From: Verrucomicrobiia bacterium DG1235
GTDB taxonomy: Bacteria; Verrucomicrobiota; Verrucomicrobiia; Opitutales; Opitutaceae
DNA: 64,000 bases
Reading direction: 5' to 3'
Assembly (NCBI GenBank): GCA_000155695.1
Contig: DS990592.1
Coordinates: forward strand, 5,450,227-5,514,226
Under the pieces are notes generated by a model. That model saw only the letters and a program-made list of their open reading frames with translations. It was not told the DNA's origin and ran no database searches. Positions 1-9,398 of the stretch are shown here, piece by piece. A program made the position numbers and the translations under genes. Position 1 is the stretch's first letter. Every line of letters begins with the position of its first letter.

Positions 1-1131
1 CTGGAACTGCTCGATATGAGCATTTCGGTTGGCAACGATGACGTATGGACAGTTTCGATACCGAGCTATCGTGGCGATCTTTACCGTCCGGTTGATCTCC
101 TCGAGGAGGTGTTGCGCATCTTTGGAACCGATAAGATACCCGGTGGGCAAGTGAGAGCTACGACGACGACTGCGAGCGATAGCCCGATCACTGAGTTTGT
201 CCGAAAGTCATCGGCGTTTCTGGTAGGACAGAATTTCTCTGAAAGCGTCACCTACACCTTGCGATCCGCTGAAGAGCAAACGCTTTGGGCGAGCCATGTT
301 TCTGCCGATGAGCTCGCTCTTCTCAACCCGATCAGCGAAGACCAGACGCAGCTGCGTCATAGCTTGCTTCCGGGCATGCTAGAAGTTCTCCACCTGAATC
401 AGTCCCGTAAGACAGGCGCCTATCGCTTTTTCGAAACGGGGCGGATTTTCCAAGAGCTGAATGGCAAGATCGTGGAAATGGTGGCGGTCGCATTTCTCGA
501 ATGCAACGGGGCTACGGGTCGTACCTGGAAGGAAAAGGGCTACGATGATTTCTACACTGCGAAGCAGCGCGTGAAGACGATTGCGAGCTACGCTGGAATC
601 GATTTGTCGAAGTTCAAGACTCGTCCGGTTGAGGAGAATGTGAGCGCTTGGCAGGAAGGGCATAGCTCTGCGTATGAAGAGCCGAAAGCCGGATTTTTTG
701 CGCGAATGGGACTTATGAATCTATCGCGTATCAAGGAAATGGATATCCAAGGCGAAGTGTTGGCCGGGATTTTCTGCTATTTGCCCGAACGATTGCGAGA
801 GCCGAAGCGTATCAAGTTTAAGCCATTCAGTCTTTTCCCCGCTTCGAGTCGAGATCTCGCATTGGTCGTGGATAAGAACGAGCAGGCAGAAGAGGTGGTT
901 CGCGCTATTGGCAAGATCGCTACCAAGGCGAGCAAGGGCTTTGACGTCGAAAACGTATCCGTGTTCGACGTTTACGAAGGTGTCGGTGTTCCCGGTGACA
1001 AGAAGAGCATCGCGGTATCGATGACTTTTAGGGCGCTCGATCGGACCTTGAAGGACAAGGAAGTGAACTCCGCCTTTGACGAAATCCAGAAGCAAGTGCG
1101 CGAGAAGTCGCCGTACGGCATTCGCGATTAA
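1..1131 (+). CDS. pheT: Phenylalanyl-tRNA synthetase beta subunit, 3' part
   Basis: This is the C-terminal 376 residues of PheT, which pairs with PheS to charge tRNA-Phe in the cytoplasm. The reading frame is open from base 1, so the gene starts outside the window and the ATG at 16 is internal. Near the start is the stretch YRGDLYRPVDLLEEVLRIFG, typical of the B5/core region, then FFETGRIFQ of the catalytic-like core. The last ~95 residues are an anticodon-binding FDX-ACB domain (SSRDLALVV, then VFDVYEG and the closing SPYGIRD). gatC follows after 17 bp in the same direction, so the four translation genes are probably one operon. Identification is firm; only the 5' part is missing. Confidence 0.95.
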   Translation: MELLDMSISVGNDDVWTVSIPSYRGDLYRPVDLLEEVLRIFGTDKIPGGQVRATTTTASDSPITEFVRKSSAFLVGQNFSESVTYTLRSAEEQTLWASHVSADELALLNPISEDQTQLRHSLLPGMLEVLHLNQSRKTGAYRFFETGRIFQELNGKIVEMVAVAFLECNGATGRTWKEKGYDDFYTAKQRVKTIASYAGIDLSKFKTRPVEENVSAWQEGHSSAYEEPKAGFFARMGLMNLSRIKEMDIQGEVLAGIFCYLPERLREPKRIKFKPFSLFPASSRDLALVVDKNEQAEEVVRAIGKIATKASKGFDVENVSVFDVYEGVGVPGDKKSIAVSMTFRALDRTLKDKEVNSAFDEIQKQVREKSPYGIRD

Positions 1132-1148
1132 TTTCAGCAGTTTGTCCT

Positions 1149-1439
1149 ATGTCTGAAGAAAAGCATATCGATATCGATTACACTGCGAAGTTAGCGCGTA
1201 TCAACCTGACTGATGCCGAAAAGGAAAAACTTTCGAGTCAGCTCGATTCAATCATTGGATACGTCGAGAAACTCGAAGAGTTGGATACGTCTGGAGTTGA
1301 GCCGACGGCTCATCCGCATCCTGTCTACAATGTTTGGCAGGAAGACGTGGTTGCGAGTGAGTTGTCGATCGAGGAGGCATTGAAGAATGCCCCTGCTCAG
1401 CGAGATAACATGATCGTAGTGCCCAAGGTGGTTGATTGA
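1149..1439 (+). CDS. gatC: Asp/Glu-tRNA amidotransferase subunit C
   Basis: A 96-residue GatC, the small subunit that stabilises the GatA-GatB complex converting Glu-tRNA-Gln and/or Asp-tRNA-Asn to the cognate amide forms. Family landmarks are the N-terminal YTAKLARINLTDAEKEKL, the segment IIGYVEKLEELDTSGVEPT and the C-terminal VVPKVVD. It lies between pheT and gatA, with gatA 42 bp downstream. The order gatC-gatA-gatB on one strand supports the call. The short length and full set of conserved segments match the family. Confidence 0.95.
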   Translation: MSEEKHIDIDYTAKLARINLTDAEKEKLSSQLDSIIGYVEKLEELDTSGVEPTAHPHPVYNVWQEDVVASELSIEEALKNAPAQRDNMIVVPKVVD

Positions 1440-1481
1440 TTTTTTTAACCACGAAAATCGTTAAGATTAGCGAATAATACT

Positions 1482-2954
1482 GTGTCGGAAGAACTTCACT
1501 ACAAGTCGGCTAGCGAGCTCTCGGAGTTGCTAGGGAAGAAAGAACTATCGGCGGTCGAGCTTATGAAAGCGACGATTGCTCGAACGAAGGCAGTGGAAGA
1601 CAAGGTCGCTGCTTTTAATTCCTACGACGAGGCGGATGCTCTCAAGCAGGCGGAAGCGTCGGACGCGCGTAGAGCGGCGGGTGAGGCGCTTGGTCCGCTG
1701 GATGGGATTCCGGTAGGGATTAAGGACAATCTGGCTGTCAATGGGCAGCCGCTGACTTGCTCTAGCAAGATGTTGGAGAAGTTCGTTTCTCCCTATGATG
1801 CGACTTGTATCGAAAAACTGAAGACGGAGGGGGCGGTACTTTGGGGGCGCTTGAATCTAGATGAATTTGCGATGGGCTCGTCAACGGAGAACTCTGCGTT
1901 CAAGACCACCTCGAATCCTTGGAATCTAGAATGTATTCCAGGAGGCAGTTCGGGCGGTTCGGCCGCTGCGACTGCGGCTGGGCAGGCAGCGATGACTCTC
2001 GGTAGCGATACCGGTGGATCGATTCGTCAGCCGGCGTCGCATTGTGGCGTGGTAGGCGTGAAGCCGACTTATGGCCGTGTTTCGCGTTATGGTTTGGCGG
2101 CGTTCGCGTCTTCCTTGGATCAGATCGGTCCGGTAACTCGCAACGTTAAAGATGCCGCTTTGCTCCTGCAGGCGATTTCTGGTCATGACGAGCGTGATTC
2201 GACTTCGTATAGGATTTCCGAGCCGAATTTTCTAGCGTCAATGGAGAAGCAGCGTGGCCGTAAATGGACGCTTGGATTGCCAAAGGAGTACTTTGCGAAT
2301 GCTGCGAGTACGCCGGCGATGGAGCCGGTATTGAAGGCGATAGAATTTTATAGGAGTCTAGGCTGCGAGGTTAAGGAAGTTTCTCTTCCGCATACGGATT
2401 ACGCGGTGGCGACGTATTACATTATCGCGACTGCTGAGGCGTCTTCGAATTTGGCTCGCTACGATGGTATCCGCTATACGCATCGCGCTGAGAAATTCGA
2501 TACGAAAGACTCCGTTGATATTTACTGTCAGTCGCGAGCGGAAGGCTTTGGCGAGGAGGTGAAGCGTCGCGTGATCCTCGGCACTTATGTGCTTAGCAGC
2601 GGCTACTACGATGCGTACTACTTGAAAGCTCAAAAGGTTCGCACTTTGATACGTCAGGATTTCGAGAAAGCGTTTGAGGAGGTCGACGCTTTGCTGACGC
2701 CGACTTCGCCGACCCCTGCTTTCAAGAAGGGGGAGAAGTCGAGCGATCCGCTTTCTATGTACCTAAGCGACATTTATACGATTTCCGCGAATCTGGCGGG
2801 CATACCTGGGATGTCGTTGCCGTGCGGATACAGTGACGGTCTCCCGGTTGGGCTACAAATTCTTGGCAAGCCTTTTCAGGAAGATGAAATGCTCTCGATC
2901 GCGAATGAGTTCGAGGCGGCTCATGGTTTTAAGGATCAACACCCAAGCCTCTAG
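1482..2954 (+). CDS. gatA: Asp/Glu-tRNA amidotransferase subunit A
   Basis: A 490-residue amidase-signature protein that releases ammonia from glutamine for the transamidation of misacylated tRNA. The catalytic Lys-cisSer-Ser triad is visible: Lys in [12 protein letters not shown], and the serines in [11 protein letters not shown] and [12 protein letters not shown]. The start is GTG at 1482; no strong Shine-Dalgarno is seen, but the protein begins with the normal GatA N-terminus and the length is typical. gatB begins 8 bp after the stop. No irregularity was found. Confidence 0.96.
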   Translation: MSEELHYKSASELSELLGKKELSAVELMKATIARTKAVEDKVAAFNSYDEADALKQAEASDARRAAGEALGPLDGIPVGIKDNLAVNGQPLTCSSKMLEKFVSPYDATCIEKLKTEGAVLWGRLNLDEFAMGSSTENSAFKTTSNPWNLECIPGGSSGGSAAATAAGQAAMTLGSDTGGSIRQPASHCGVVGVKPTYGRVSRYGLAAFASSLDQIGPVTRNVKDAALLLQAISGHDERDSTSYRISEPNFLASMEKQRGRKWTLGLPKEYFANAASTPAMEPVLKAIEFYRSLGCEVKEVSLPHTDYAVATYYIIATAEASSNLARYDGIRYTHRAEKFDTKDSVDIYCQSRAEGFGEEVKRRVILGTYVLSSGYYDAYYLKAQKVRTLIRQDFEKAFEEVDALLTPTSPTPAFKKGEKSSDPLSMYLSDIYTISANLAGIPGMSLPCGYSDGLPVGLQILGKPFQEDEMLSIANEFEAAHGFKDQHPSL

Positions 2955-2962
2955 TTTTTAAG

Positions 2963-4411
2963 ATGGAATACGAAGCAGTAATTGGTCTGGAAGTTCACGT
3001 TCAGATAAAGGCGGAATCCAAGATTTTCTCGCGCGTTCGCGCGGGCTACGGGCATGAGCCGAACAAGTTGGTCGATCCCGTTGTGATGGGCTTGCCTGGA
3101 GCCTTGCCAGTGATGAACAAGGCGGCGCTTGATGGGATCATCAAGGCGGGTCTTGCCCTTAATTGTACGATTCCTGAAACCTGCAAATGGGACCGTAAGA
3201 ATTACTTTTATCCGGATAGTCCGAACAACTATCAGATAACTCAGTACGACCAGCCGATCTGTGATGGCGGCTATGTCGAGATTGAGTTGCCGGGCGATAC
3301 GCGCGCGGTGATGGGAGAGCATAAGAAGATCGCTCTGACTCGTATCCACCTGGAGAACGACGTGGGGAAACTAAACCACTTTGCGGAGGATAGCCTTGTT
3401 GACTATAATCGCGCTTTCACGTCCTTGATGGAGATCGTGAGTGAGCCGGATATGCATTCCGGCGAAGAGGCTTTCGCCTTTCTGACGGCGATTCGTCAAA
3501 CGATGATCTATTGCGGCATCTCCGACTGCGATATGGAAAAGGGCCAGATGCGGGCCGACGCCAATATTTCGGTGAGGCCGGTGGGACAGAAGGAGCTCGG
3601 GCAGAAGATAGAGCTCAAGAATCTTAACAGCATCACTGGTGTAAAGAATGGCATCGAATACGAGATCAAGCGCCAGACGCGTGAGCTCAAAAAGGGAAAT
3701 CCGATCACTCAGGCCACCTGGCGTTGGAATGCGAATCTCGGGCAAACTGAGATGATGCGCGAAAAGGAAGACGCCCATGATTATCGTTACTTCCCGGATC
3801 CCGATTTGATGCCGGTGAAGATTGACGAGGATTGGAAATCGCGTCTTTTTGCGGAGATACCAGAGCTTCCTTGGAATAAGCAGCGTCGCTTCATGGAAGA
3901 GTATGAGTTGCCATACTCTATCACTTCGGTGCTGGTGCCGGATCGATTGTTGAGCGAGTGGTTCGAGGCAGCCGCTAAGCAGGCTCCGAAGCTGGCTCAG
4001 TCTGTTGGGAATTTGGTCGCCAATGATCTTCTTCGCGAATTGAGCGAAGCGGGGCAGGCACTGGTTGATTGTAAGATAACTCCGGATACATTGCTAGGTC
4101 TTGTGAAAGTTGTCGAAAAGGGGACAATACCCAAGAACGTGGCGAACAAGGACGTTTTTCCTGAGATGTTCAAGACCGGCGAAACTGCGGAAGAGGTGAT
4201 CGAACGCAAAGGACTCAAGGCAGATTTTGACGAAGGGCAGGTGAAAGTCTGGTGTCAGGAAGCGATCGATGAGAACCCGAAGCCGGTTCAGAATTACAAG
4301 GATGGAAACGAGAAGGCATTGAATGCTTTGCTCGGTCCTGTGATGAAGAAGAGTCGCGGCAAGGCTAATCCGCAGGTAGTGAATAAACTGATACGGGAGT
4401 TATTGTCTTAA
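2963..4411 (+). CDS. gatB: Asp/Glu-tRNA amidotransferase subunit B
   Basis: A 482-residue GatB, which binds the misacylated tRNA and activates the acyl group with ATP. It opens with YEAVIGLEVHVQIKAESKIFS, then has GLPGALPVMNK and CKWDRKNYFYPDSPNNYQIT, all signature segments. The C-terminal ~150 residues are the helical YqeY-like tRNA-binding tail ending in VVNKLIRELLS. It is the last gene of the pheT-gatCAB run; a hairpin follows 20 bp after the stop. Confidence 0.96.
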   Translation: MEYEAVIGLEVHVQIKAESKIFSRVRAGYGHEPNKLVDPVVMGLPGALPVMNKAALDGIIKAGLALNCTIPETCKWDRKNYFYPDSPNNYQITQYDQPICDGGYVEIELPGDTRAVMGEHKKIALTRIHLENDVGKLNHFAEDSLVDYNRAFTSLMEIVSEPDMHSGEEAFAFLTAIRQTMIYCGISDCDMEKGQMRADANISVRPVGQKELGQKIELKNLNSITGVKNGIEYEIKRQTRELKKGNPITQATWRWNANLGQTEMMREKEDAHDYRYFPDPDLMPVKIDEDWKSRLFAEIPELPWNKQRRFMEEYELPYSITSVLVPDRLLSEWFEAAAKQAPKLAQSVGNLVANDLLRELSEAGQALVDCKITPDTLLGLVKVVEKGTIPKNVANKDVFPEMFKTGETAEEVIERKGLKADFDEGQVKVWCQEAIDENPKPVQNYKDGNEKALNALLGPVMKKSRGKANPQVVNKLIRELLS

Positions 4412-4429
4412 CTCCTATTTTTGAATAGC

Positions 4430-4462
4430 AAAAAGCCAACCACCTCGATAGGGGGTTGGCTT
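4430..4462 (-). terminator. Intrinsic terminator, better placed for the minus strand
   Basis: AAGCCAACC (4433-4441) pairs with GGTTGGCTT (4454-4462), with extra pairing inside the loop. The A-run at 4430-4434 becomes a U-run after the stem on minus-strand RNA, so it best ends the small minus gene 4491-4727. It also lies just past gatB and may act in both directions. Confidence 0.7.
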
Positions 4463-4490
4463 GTAGATTCGACGCAGGTTGTGGCAAATT

Positions 4491-4727
4491 TTAAATCTGC
4501 GCTTTAGAACGTCTACTCGCAATCACTGTGGCCATAGCGAGCGCACCGCAGACTCCGTACATTGAGGGAGTGAAATCGATGTTTGGGCTGATGGAGGCCT
4601 TTGATTCCATTGCTTGCACAGTAGGCAAGGCAGATTGATGATCAGGATTTAATTCATCATTGGAGATGTCAGCGCATACAATCGTAGCCGTAATCAGGCA
4701 GGCAGTTGTGATGAGGAGAGGTTTCAT
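4491..4727 (-). CDS. Small secreted protein with PEP-CTERM-like tail
   Basis: A 78-residue protein with a signal peptide (MKPLLITTACLITATIVCA) and a short hydrophilic middle. Its C-terminus has the layout of an exosortase sorting signal: a proline-containing TPSMYG, a hydrophobic segment (VCGALAMATVIA) and a basic RRSKAQI end. The canonical Val-Pro-Glu-Pro is not present, so this is either a variant sorting signal or a C-terminal membrane anchor. The protein is single-gene, flanked by its own terminator, and its function is unknown. The mature part would be only about 35 residues. Coding nature is likely because both termini are organised, but no family is recognised. Confidence 0.6.
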   Translation of the reverse strand: MKPLLITTACLITATIVCADISNDELNPDHQSALPTVQAMESKASISPNIDFTPSMYGVCGALAMATVIASRRSKAQI

Positions 4728-4928
4728 TGCGTTGTTGAGTGGATGCTACTACAACAACGGCTCGTTTGTGCGGCTTCAATCCTTAGACTGGTCTGCTCAT
4801 GCGAATCCGAACTTGGATGAACATCCACTCATCCAATCCCTTATGGGCAGGAATCGCTTAACCTTAGCGTGATCCAATAATTAACAAATTAACTGAGTTT
4901 TTTCTAATTAGTGCTAAAGGAATGGGTT

Positions 4929-5576
4929 TCACTTTAAACTCATTTCACTGATCAGCTGCTCTGAGGAGCTCCAATTTTGATCGATAGAGTCCTTGGTGCC
5001 ACTCATGGTGATCACCAGAAGTCGGTCGCCGACCTTTGCGAAGATCTCTCGACGTTTGATGGTCATGTTTGCTGTGACTTGTTCGTAGGCGATCTGTCTG
5101 AATGTTTGTCCAAACACATAGGGCGTGGCGGGGGATTCGATATTCGAGTTTTCGAAGACGATCTCGATGCCTGGTTTATCGATCATTAGGCCCGCTTTGT
5201 AGCTTTCCCATGATTGATCGGATAGGTCTTCTAGAAACTCCCCTTGATTGAAGATGGAGAGTCCGATGGAAACTCCAGGGATTCGCTCGTCGGAGAGCTC
5301 TCCCGAGTATCGAGGTGAACTCGATTTCCGGATTTTGAGGCTCTTCCGCTTCGATAGCTCGAAGGACAGCTTATCCAATTGAAGCAGAAGCATGGGCACG
5401 CTGATCCCGTCAAAGGTCGTTCGGTATTCCATAGCCCCGAGTGCGGGGCGAGGCGTTTGTGGCCAATGAATGGGGACGATGTCCGATTCTTCCGTTTGCA
5501 AAACTGTCTGTCTCGGGTCCGCCGCCATGGAAGTGGCGGCGGCAAGCAGGAGAGCTATGAGTGCCTTGAGTTTCAT
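4929..5576 (-). CDS. Secreted protein of unknown function
   Basis: A 215-residue protein with a clear signal peptide (MKLKALIALLLAAATSMAA, cleavage near residue 19). The mature part is soluble, with no membrane segment, cysteine cluster or motif I recognise. It begins 51 bp after the pilin-like gene 5628-7955 on the same strand, so it may be co-transcribed with the pseudopilin operon and act at the envelope. That link is positional only. It could equally be an independent periplasmic protein. Confidence 0.7.
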   Translation of the reverse strand: MKLKALIALLLAAATSMAADPRQTVLQTEESDIVPIHWPQTPRPALGAMEYRTTFDGISVPMLLLQLDKLSFELSKRKSLKIRKSSSPRYSGELSDERIPGVSIGLSIFNQGEFLEDLSDQSWESYKAGLMIDKPGIEIVFENSNIESPATPYVFGQTFRQIAYEQVTANMTIKRREIFAKVGDRLLVITMSGTKDSIDQNWSSSEQLISEMSLK

Positions 5577-5627
5577 TTGCTGGTTTGGCTGTATGCGCGT
5601 GCGCTGAGTCGGAGCGGATTGAGCTCG

Positions 5628-7955
5628 CTACCAGCGCCACCACCACCATTTTTTCTTCTTCTTATTGTCGTGCCCGTTGTCGTCGGGATCTGGATCGGTT
5701 GAAGTGTCGGGCTCTGGATCGACTACTGGATCTGGTTCCGGATCTGGTTCCGGATCTGTATTTGGATCCGGTTCAGGATCAGTGGTCGGCTCTGGCTCTG
5801 GATCAGGTTCTGGCTCTGGATCTGTGGTTGGCTCCGGATTCGGCTCAGGTTCCGGATCTGGAGTGACGACGCTGCCAGACCAGGGAAGGCCAGCGATGGA
5901 GCTCGCGTATTCGCTTTCCGTTAAATTTGTGTAGTTGATTCTACGATACGTTCTGAGAAGAGGAGTGCCTGGAGGGTAGGTGCCGTTGAGGAAGAGCTCG
6001 CTGAACCCCCACTTACGACCGGGAGGGCCGTAGTAGTCGATACGCCACGCGCTGTCATCTGTCTCGCTTTCGTAGAGGCAGACGAGAGATCCGCGAATGT
6101 AGAGATCTTGATTGGACCAACTCTCGAGGAAGCGTGGAAAGTTGTGCACGCCACCGCTACTGCGCCCATTATTGTCCGCGTTGCTCGGGATGAGGCCCGA
6201 TACGATTGCGGCTGCGACTTCGGTGGTTGAGGCTTGGGGCGATTTGGTCGTGACCGAGTCGTTCCAACTGTTTGAGAGTATTGTCACGCTGTCTCCGTAG
6301 AGCGCTACGGGTACTTCGCCGACCTCTGGAACGATGGAGCTGTTTTCGCTAGTCCAGGTGTCGTGTACGGTTCCGTCCGCGTTGAAGTGTCCCTTCACGT
6401 AGAGGGCGTTGTTTGTTGCGAAGGTCATGCCTGGATCTACGCCGCGGCTGGGGATGCCTTGTCCTGTGCGATCGGTTTCGCCACCCCACAAGCGTACTCC
6501 GGAGTAGTGTAGCCTCTCCTTGTCCGTGGTGCTGGTAGAGCTTGTCTTGGTCTCGAAGTACACGATTCCATTCCACTCGGTTGATGGACTGAATGTAGCT
6601 GAGAGGTATTCAGTGGAGTCTTCCTCGGGCATTTCGCCTGGCTCAAAGTGAGGTTTGATGTATCCATTCTCTGCATCGTAGTCGGGTGTTTCGATCAGCT
6701 GTTTCAGCTTTCCGACATTGAATTCGAGGATGTCGATATACTGGTAGCGACGGTGGTCGTACATCGCGTTTGGCTTGATTTCGTAAAGGTAGTCAGTGCC
6801 GGCGCCTTCTAGGTCAGAAAGGTCGTATTCGGTGCCATCGATATCGAATGCCTTTACGTCGCCCGTCTGGACGTCCCATGTGAAATAGAGGCCGGCTTTG
6901 TTAGAGAGTTTTTGATCTTCGACTTCTTCGTTGTAGTCGGGATCTGAGGAGGGAAGCGGCGGTTCGATGAGAGCGTGGCCAGAATTGACTGGATCGTAAG
7001 CTGAGGTCGTTGGATCGTCTGGTTCGTAGTCTGGGAAGGCGACAGGCTGATAGACTTCGACGCCGTGCTCCTGGGTGAGCAGGTTTCCGTTCCAACGATT
7101 TGCGGCGTAGATACGCCAATCGCTGTAGTCGGAATCCATATACGAGCTTCCGTCTTTCATTGAGACTAGGTTGCCGGCTCGGTTCTTGAATTTCACGTGA
7201 CCGGTTTGCAGAGACTCATTGCCGGAGCCCTGAGCTGAACTGACATCTGTACCCCAGCCGTAGAACATGTCTTGAGCGGTGGAGACAGGGTAAAAGAAGT
7301 CTACACCGGAAATTGCTTGTAGATAGAGGTCGCCGTTTGTGTGGACGGGACCGTGGATTTCCATCTTCGGACCGGGAGAGACTTCGAGGTCGAGGTTGTA
7401 GAAAATGGCGTGAGCGAAGAGCGGAGCATCGCGAACCTGCATCTTCTGGGTCACGTAGCTGGTAATGTCGGGACCGCCGCGAGGATCTTGCACGGTGGCT
7501 TTCGCGAAGAGCGCGATTTGGCGGGCGTAGACTTTTTGTCCGCGAAGGGGGTCGAACTCGTTAGCTGGGTCAGCTGGGTCGATATAGGTTAGTTCCGTCG
7601 GTTCCGCTTCGATGACGCCGCCTACGATTTGAGAGTTCTGGTGGTCGACGTGCGAGCCGAAGAGGTCGGTGGATGGCATCGAAAGGGCATCGGCGGAATC
7701 GGGGGAGAGAGCCGATTCGGAGAAGTTGGTGCGATTTTCGAATTTGTGCCGAAGCTGAGCGAAGCCGTATTCGACGACGGCTTCGGAGGCGTTTTTGGCG
7801 ATCAATCTCAGCTCGTGGCGAGTGTTGACCTTTCGTTCCGTGAGCGAGTGGCTAAGCACTGCTCCGAGCACGATCGCAAGGGAGGTCGAAATAACGAAGA
7901 CCGCCATCATGACGCTGCCTCGCTTGTCGCTGAATTTCTTAGATGATGTTCTCAT
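5628..7955 (-). CDS. PilX-like secreted/pilus-associated protein with acidic-proline repeat
   Basis: A 775-residue protein. The N-terminus has a basic stretch then a hydrophobic segment (GSVMMAVFVISTSLAIVLGA), followed by a helix containing KNASEAVVEYGFAQLR, the layout of PilX-type minor pilus proteins. The body (~residues 150-690) is a large predicted extracellular region. From about residue 695 there is a low-complexity run of Pro-Glu/Asp-Pro repeats with Thr-Asp inserts, then DDNGHDN, and the protein ends in five lysines followed by WWWWRW. It is the last of three tightly spaced pilin-type genes: the pilW-like stop is 5 bp upstream of its start. It is probably an adhesin or surface-displayed minor pilin. 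The exact role is unknown. Confidence 0.75.
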   Translation of the reverse strand: MRTSSKKFSDKRGSVMMAVFVISTSLAIVLGAVLSHSLTERKVNTRHELRLIAKNASEAVVEYGFAQLRHKFENRTNFSESALSPDSADALSMPSTDLFGSHVDHQNSQIVGGVIEAEPTELTYIDPADPANEFDPLRGQKVYARQIALFAKATVQDPRGGPDITSYVTQKMQVRDAPLFAHAIFYNLDLEVSPGPKMEIHGPVHTNGDLYLQAISGVDFFYPVSTAQDMFYGWGTDVSSAQGSGNESLQTGHVKFKNRAGNLVSMKDGSSYMDSDYSDWRIYAANRWNGNLLTQEHGVEVYQPVAFPDYEPDDPTTSAYDPVNSGHALIEPPLPSSDPDYNEEVEDQKLSNKAGLYFTWDVQTGDVKAFDIDGTEYDLSDLEGAGTDYLYEIKPNAMYDHRRYQYIDILEFNVGKLKQLIETPDYDAENGYIKPHFEPGEMPEEDSTEYLSATFSPSTEWNGIVYFETKTSSTSTTDKERLHYSGVRLWGGETDRTGQGIPSRGVDPGMTFATNNALYVKGHFNADGTVHDTWTSENSSIVPEVGEVPVALYGDSVTILSNSWNDSVTTKSPQASTTEVAAAIVSGLIPSNADNNGRSSGGVHNFPRFLESWSNQDLYIRGSLVCLYESETDDSAWRIDYYGPPGRKWGFSELFLNGTYPPGTPLLRTYRRINYTNLTESEYASSIAGLPWSGSVVTPDPEPEPNPEPTTDPEPEPDPEPEPTTDPEPDPNTDPEPDPEPDPVVDPEPDTSTDPDPDDNGHDNKKKKKWWWWRW
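5631..5870 (-). repeat. Acidic-proline coding repeat and Lys/Trp tail
   Basis: A degenerate 6-bp-periodic repeat (variants of ggatct/ggttcc/ggctct on the plus strand, ~5695-5863) encodes Pro-Glu and Pro-Asp dipeptides. It is followed toward the stop by a run encoding five Lys then Trp-Trp-Trp-Trp-Arg-Trp (5631-5663). The repeat is prone to slippage, so copy number may vary between strains. Confidence 0.8.
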
Positions 7956-7959
7956 AGGC

Positions 7960-8577
7960 TTACCCTCTTGGTGAGACTGTGAAGTTATAGGTATTGGTGG
8001 CTCGTTTGAGATTGCTGCCTTGATGGAGAATCTCTCCCTGGATCGTTATGCTTCGGTTGAAAAAGTTGTAGAAGAGTCGTCCGTCGCTGAGGCCTTTCGA
8101 GAGCTCGATGATTTCTTCGTGCGTTCCGTTCGTGCTGGCTGCTGGCAATAGGTCGGCGAGTAGCTCGTCTTGGGGAGTGTTGTAGCTTATCGCGAACTTT
8201 CGCACCGGTCCTTCGGTGTCTTCCGTGGCTGAGCGGTAGAATCCGATAACGGCAGTGTAGAGCGAGGGGTTGTCGTCGTCCACGAAGGCCAGCACGAGGA
8301 AGTCGCCGGATCCGCCGTCGTCGATGACGGTGCGGTCTGTGAAGGATTTGTAGATGACGAAAAAGTTTGAGTAGGTGGCGAAGTCGCTAAGTTCGCTGGT
8401 GAACTTTCGAATGTCGCGGTTCACGAGCAGCTTGCCTTCGTTGTAGGCAGTGAAGTTCGCGCTTGAGATGAGGAAGCTCATCACGGCTCCCATAACGACA
8501 CCGAAGACCACGGTGGTGACCATGACTTCGACAAGGGTGAATGCTTTCTTTCGTGCGGCTGTAACTGTTTTTCTCAT
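7960..8577 (-). CDS. PilW-like pseudopilin
   Basis: A 205-residue prepilin-type protein. The leader RKTVTAARKKAFTLVEVM contains the type IV prepilin peptidase site with the Glu at position 5 of the mature chain, followed by a ~20-residue hydrophobic helix. A TTG start at 8628 is possible but would overlap the upstream gene by 47 bp and give a longer leader. I prefer the ATG at 8577, which lies 4 bp after the upstream stop. The rest is a globular pilin-like domain without recognised motifs. It sits between the PilV-like and PilX-like genes, so it probably belongs to a minor-pilin priming complex or a type II-like secretion pseudopilus. Confidence 0.8.
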   Translation of the reverse strand: MRKTVTAARKKAFTLVEVMVTTVVFGVVMGAVMSFLISSANFTAYNEGKLLVNRDIRKFTSELSDFATYSNFFVIYKSFTDRTVIDDGGSGDFLVLAFVDDDNPSLYTAVIGFYRSATEDTEGPVRKFAISYNTPQDELLADLLPAASTNGTHEEIIELSKGLSDGRLFYNFFNRSITIQGEILHQGSNLKRATNTYNFTVSPRG

Positions 8578-8581
8578 ACGC

Positions 8582-9136
8582 CTAGAAAGTTGGGATTCGG
8601 GATCGGATGGAGTAGAGCGTGTTGCCAATCGGAACGTCGCTTCCCGTGGTGTTGTCTATGTATCCCCAGCGGAGAATAATTCTGCGGGCTTCGCCCACGC
8701 CGTTGGCCTCGTCAGTGATGTCTTCGACGTAGACGACAAATTCGATGTCGAGATCGTCTTGGGCGTTGTCCGGCGTATTGTTTATGTCGATACTGCGCGT
8801 GTTGACGAGGTCTGAGGATGAGTCGCCAGCTTCGGGATCAGAGGGAAGAGGGGAGATGTTGAGAAAATCGGGAGTACCTTGGCTCATTAGCTCCGGAATG
8901 GTAGAGCCATCGAGGAGATTGAACTCCATATTCTTGATTTGCTCGATGTAGCCTTGGGCGACGGTCGTGGCGGTGGCGACGTAGATGGATCCCTCGGTCA
9001 TTTTCCGAGCCTGGAGCAGGCCGGTAAGGACTCCGATGCCTGTAATTGTCAGAATTACGGACGCGACCATGACTTCCACGAGCGTGAACGCGGATTTTCG
9101 ATTCAAGGATTTGGGGTTTTCGGCAGTTTTTTTCAT
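8582..9136 (-). CDS. PilV-like pseudopilin
   Basis: A 184-residue prepilin-type protein with the motif RKSAFTLVEVMVASVILT, the cleavage site and N-terminal helix of type IV pilins. An ATG at 9280 is in frame, but it would add 48 residues before the leader. The ATG at 9136 gives a normal short basic leader (MKKTAENPKSLNRKSAF) and is chosen. The mature protein after the helix is about 150 residues and unremarkable. It is the first gene of a pilV-pilW-pilX-like operon. No assembly ATPase or secretin lies in the window. Confidence 0.8.
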   Translation of the reverse strand: MKKTAENPKSLNRKSAFTLVEVMVASVILTITGIGVLTGLLQARKMTEGSIYVATATTVAQGYIEQIKNMEFNLLDGSTIPELMSQGTPDFLNISPLPSDPEAGDSSSDLVNTRSIDINNTPDNAQDDLDIEFVVYVEDITDEANGVGEARRIILRWGYIDNTTGSDVPIGNTLYSIRSRIPTF

Positions 9137-9398
9137 CCAGTTTTGGCTGATTAAGTATTTATCGGTAAAATTGATCGAAATTTTGGACTGATCCTTGAAA
9201 TGGCGTATTTGCGTAAAAACTGATGAATGAAACTCCTCAGGCCGTGGCTTTTGTTGGTGGTCAGGACTCAGTGAGTTCATGTGAAATTTTCGCTTCTCCC
9301 CTAAGTGAATTGCCTTCGTGGTTCGCTTTGCCCCGTTTTCTTATTTGGGTTGCGACTGCTATTGGCGGCGATTATGCCCTACCGTTTATTTTGAACCG

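Noticed and set aside
5665..5934. Ser-Gly-rich open frame on the plus strand
   Set aside because: It is the complement of the Pro-Glu/Asp repeat in the pilin-like gene; low-complexity DNA keeps several frames open.
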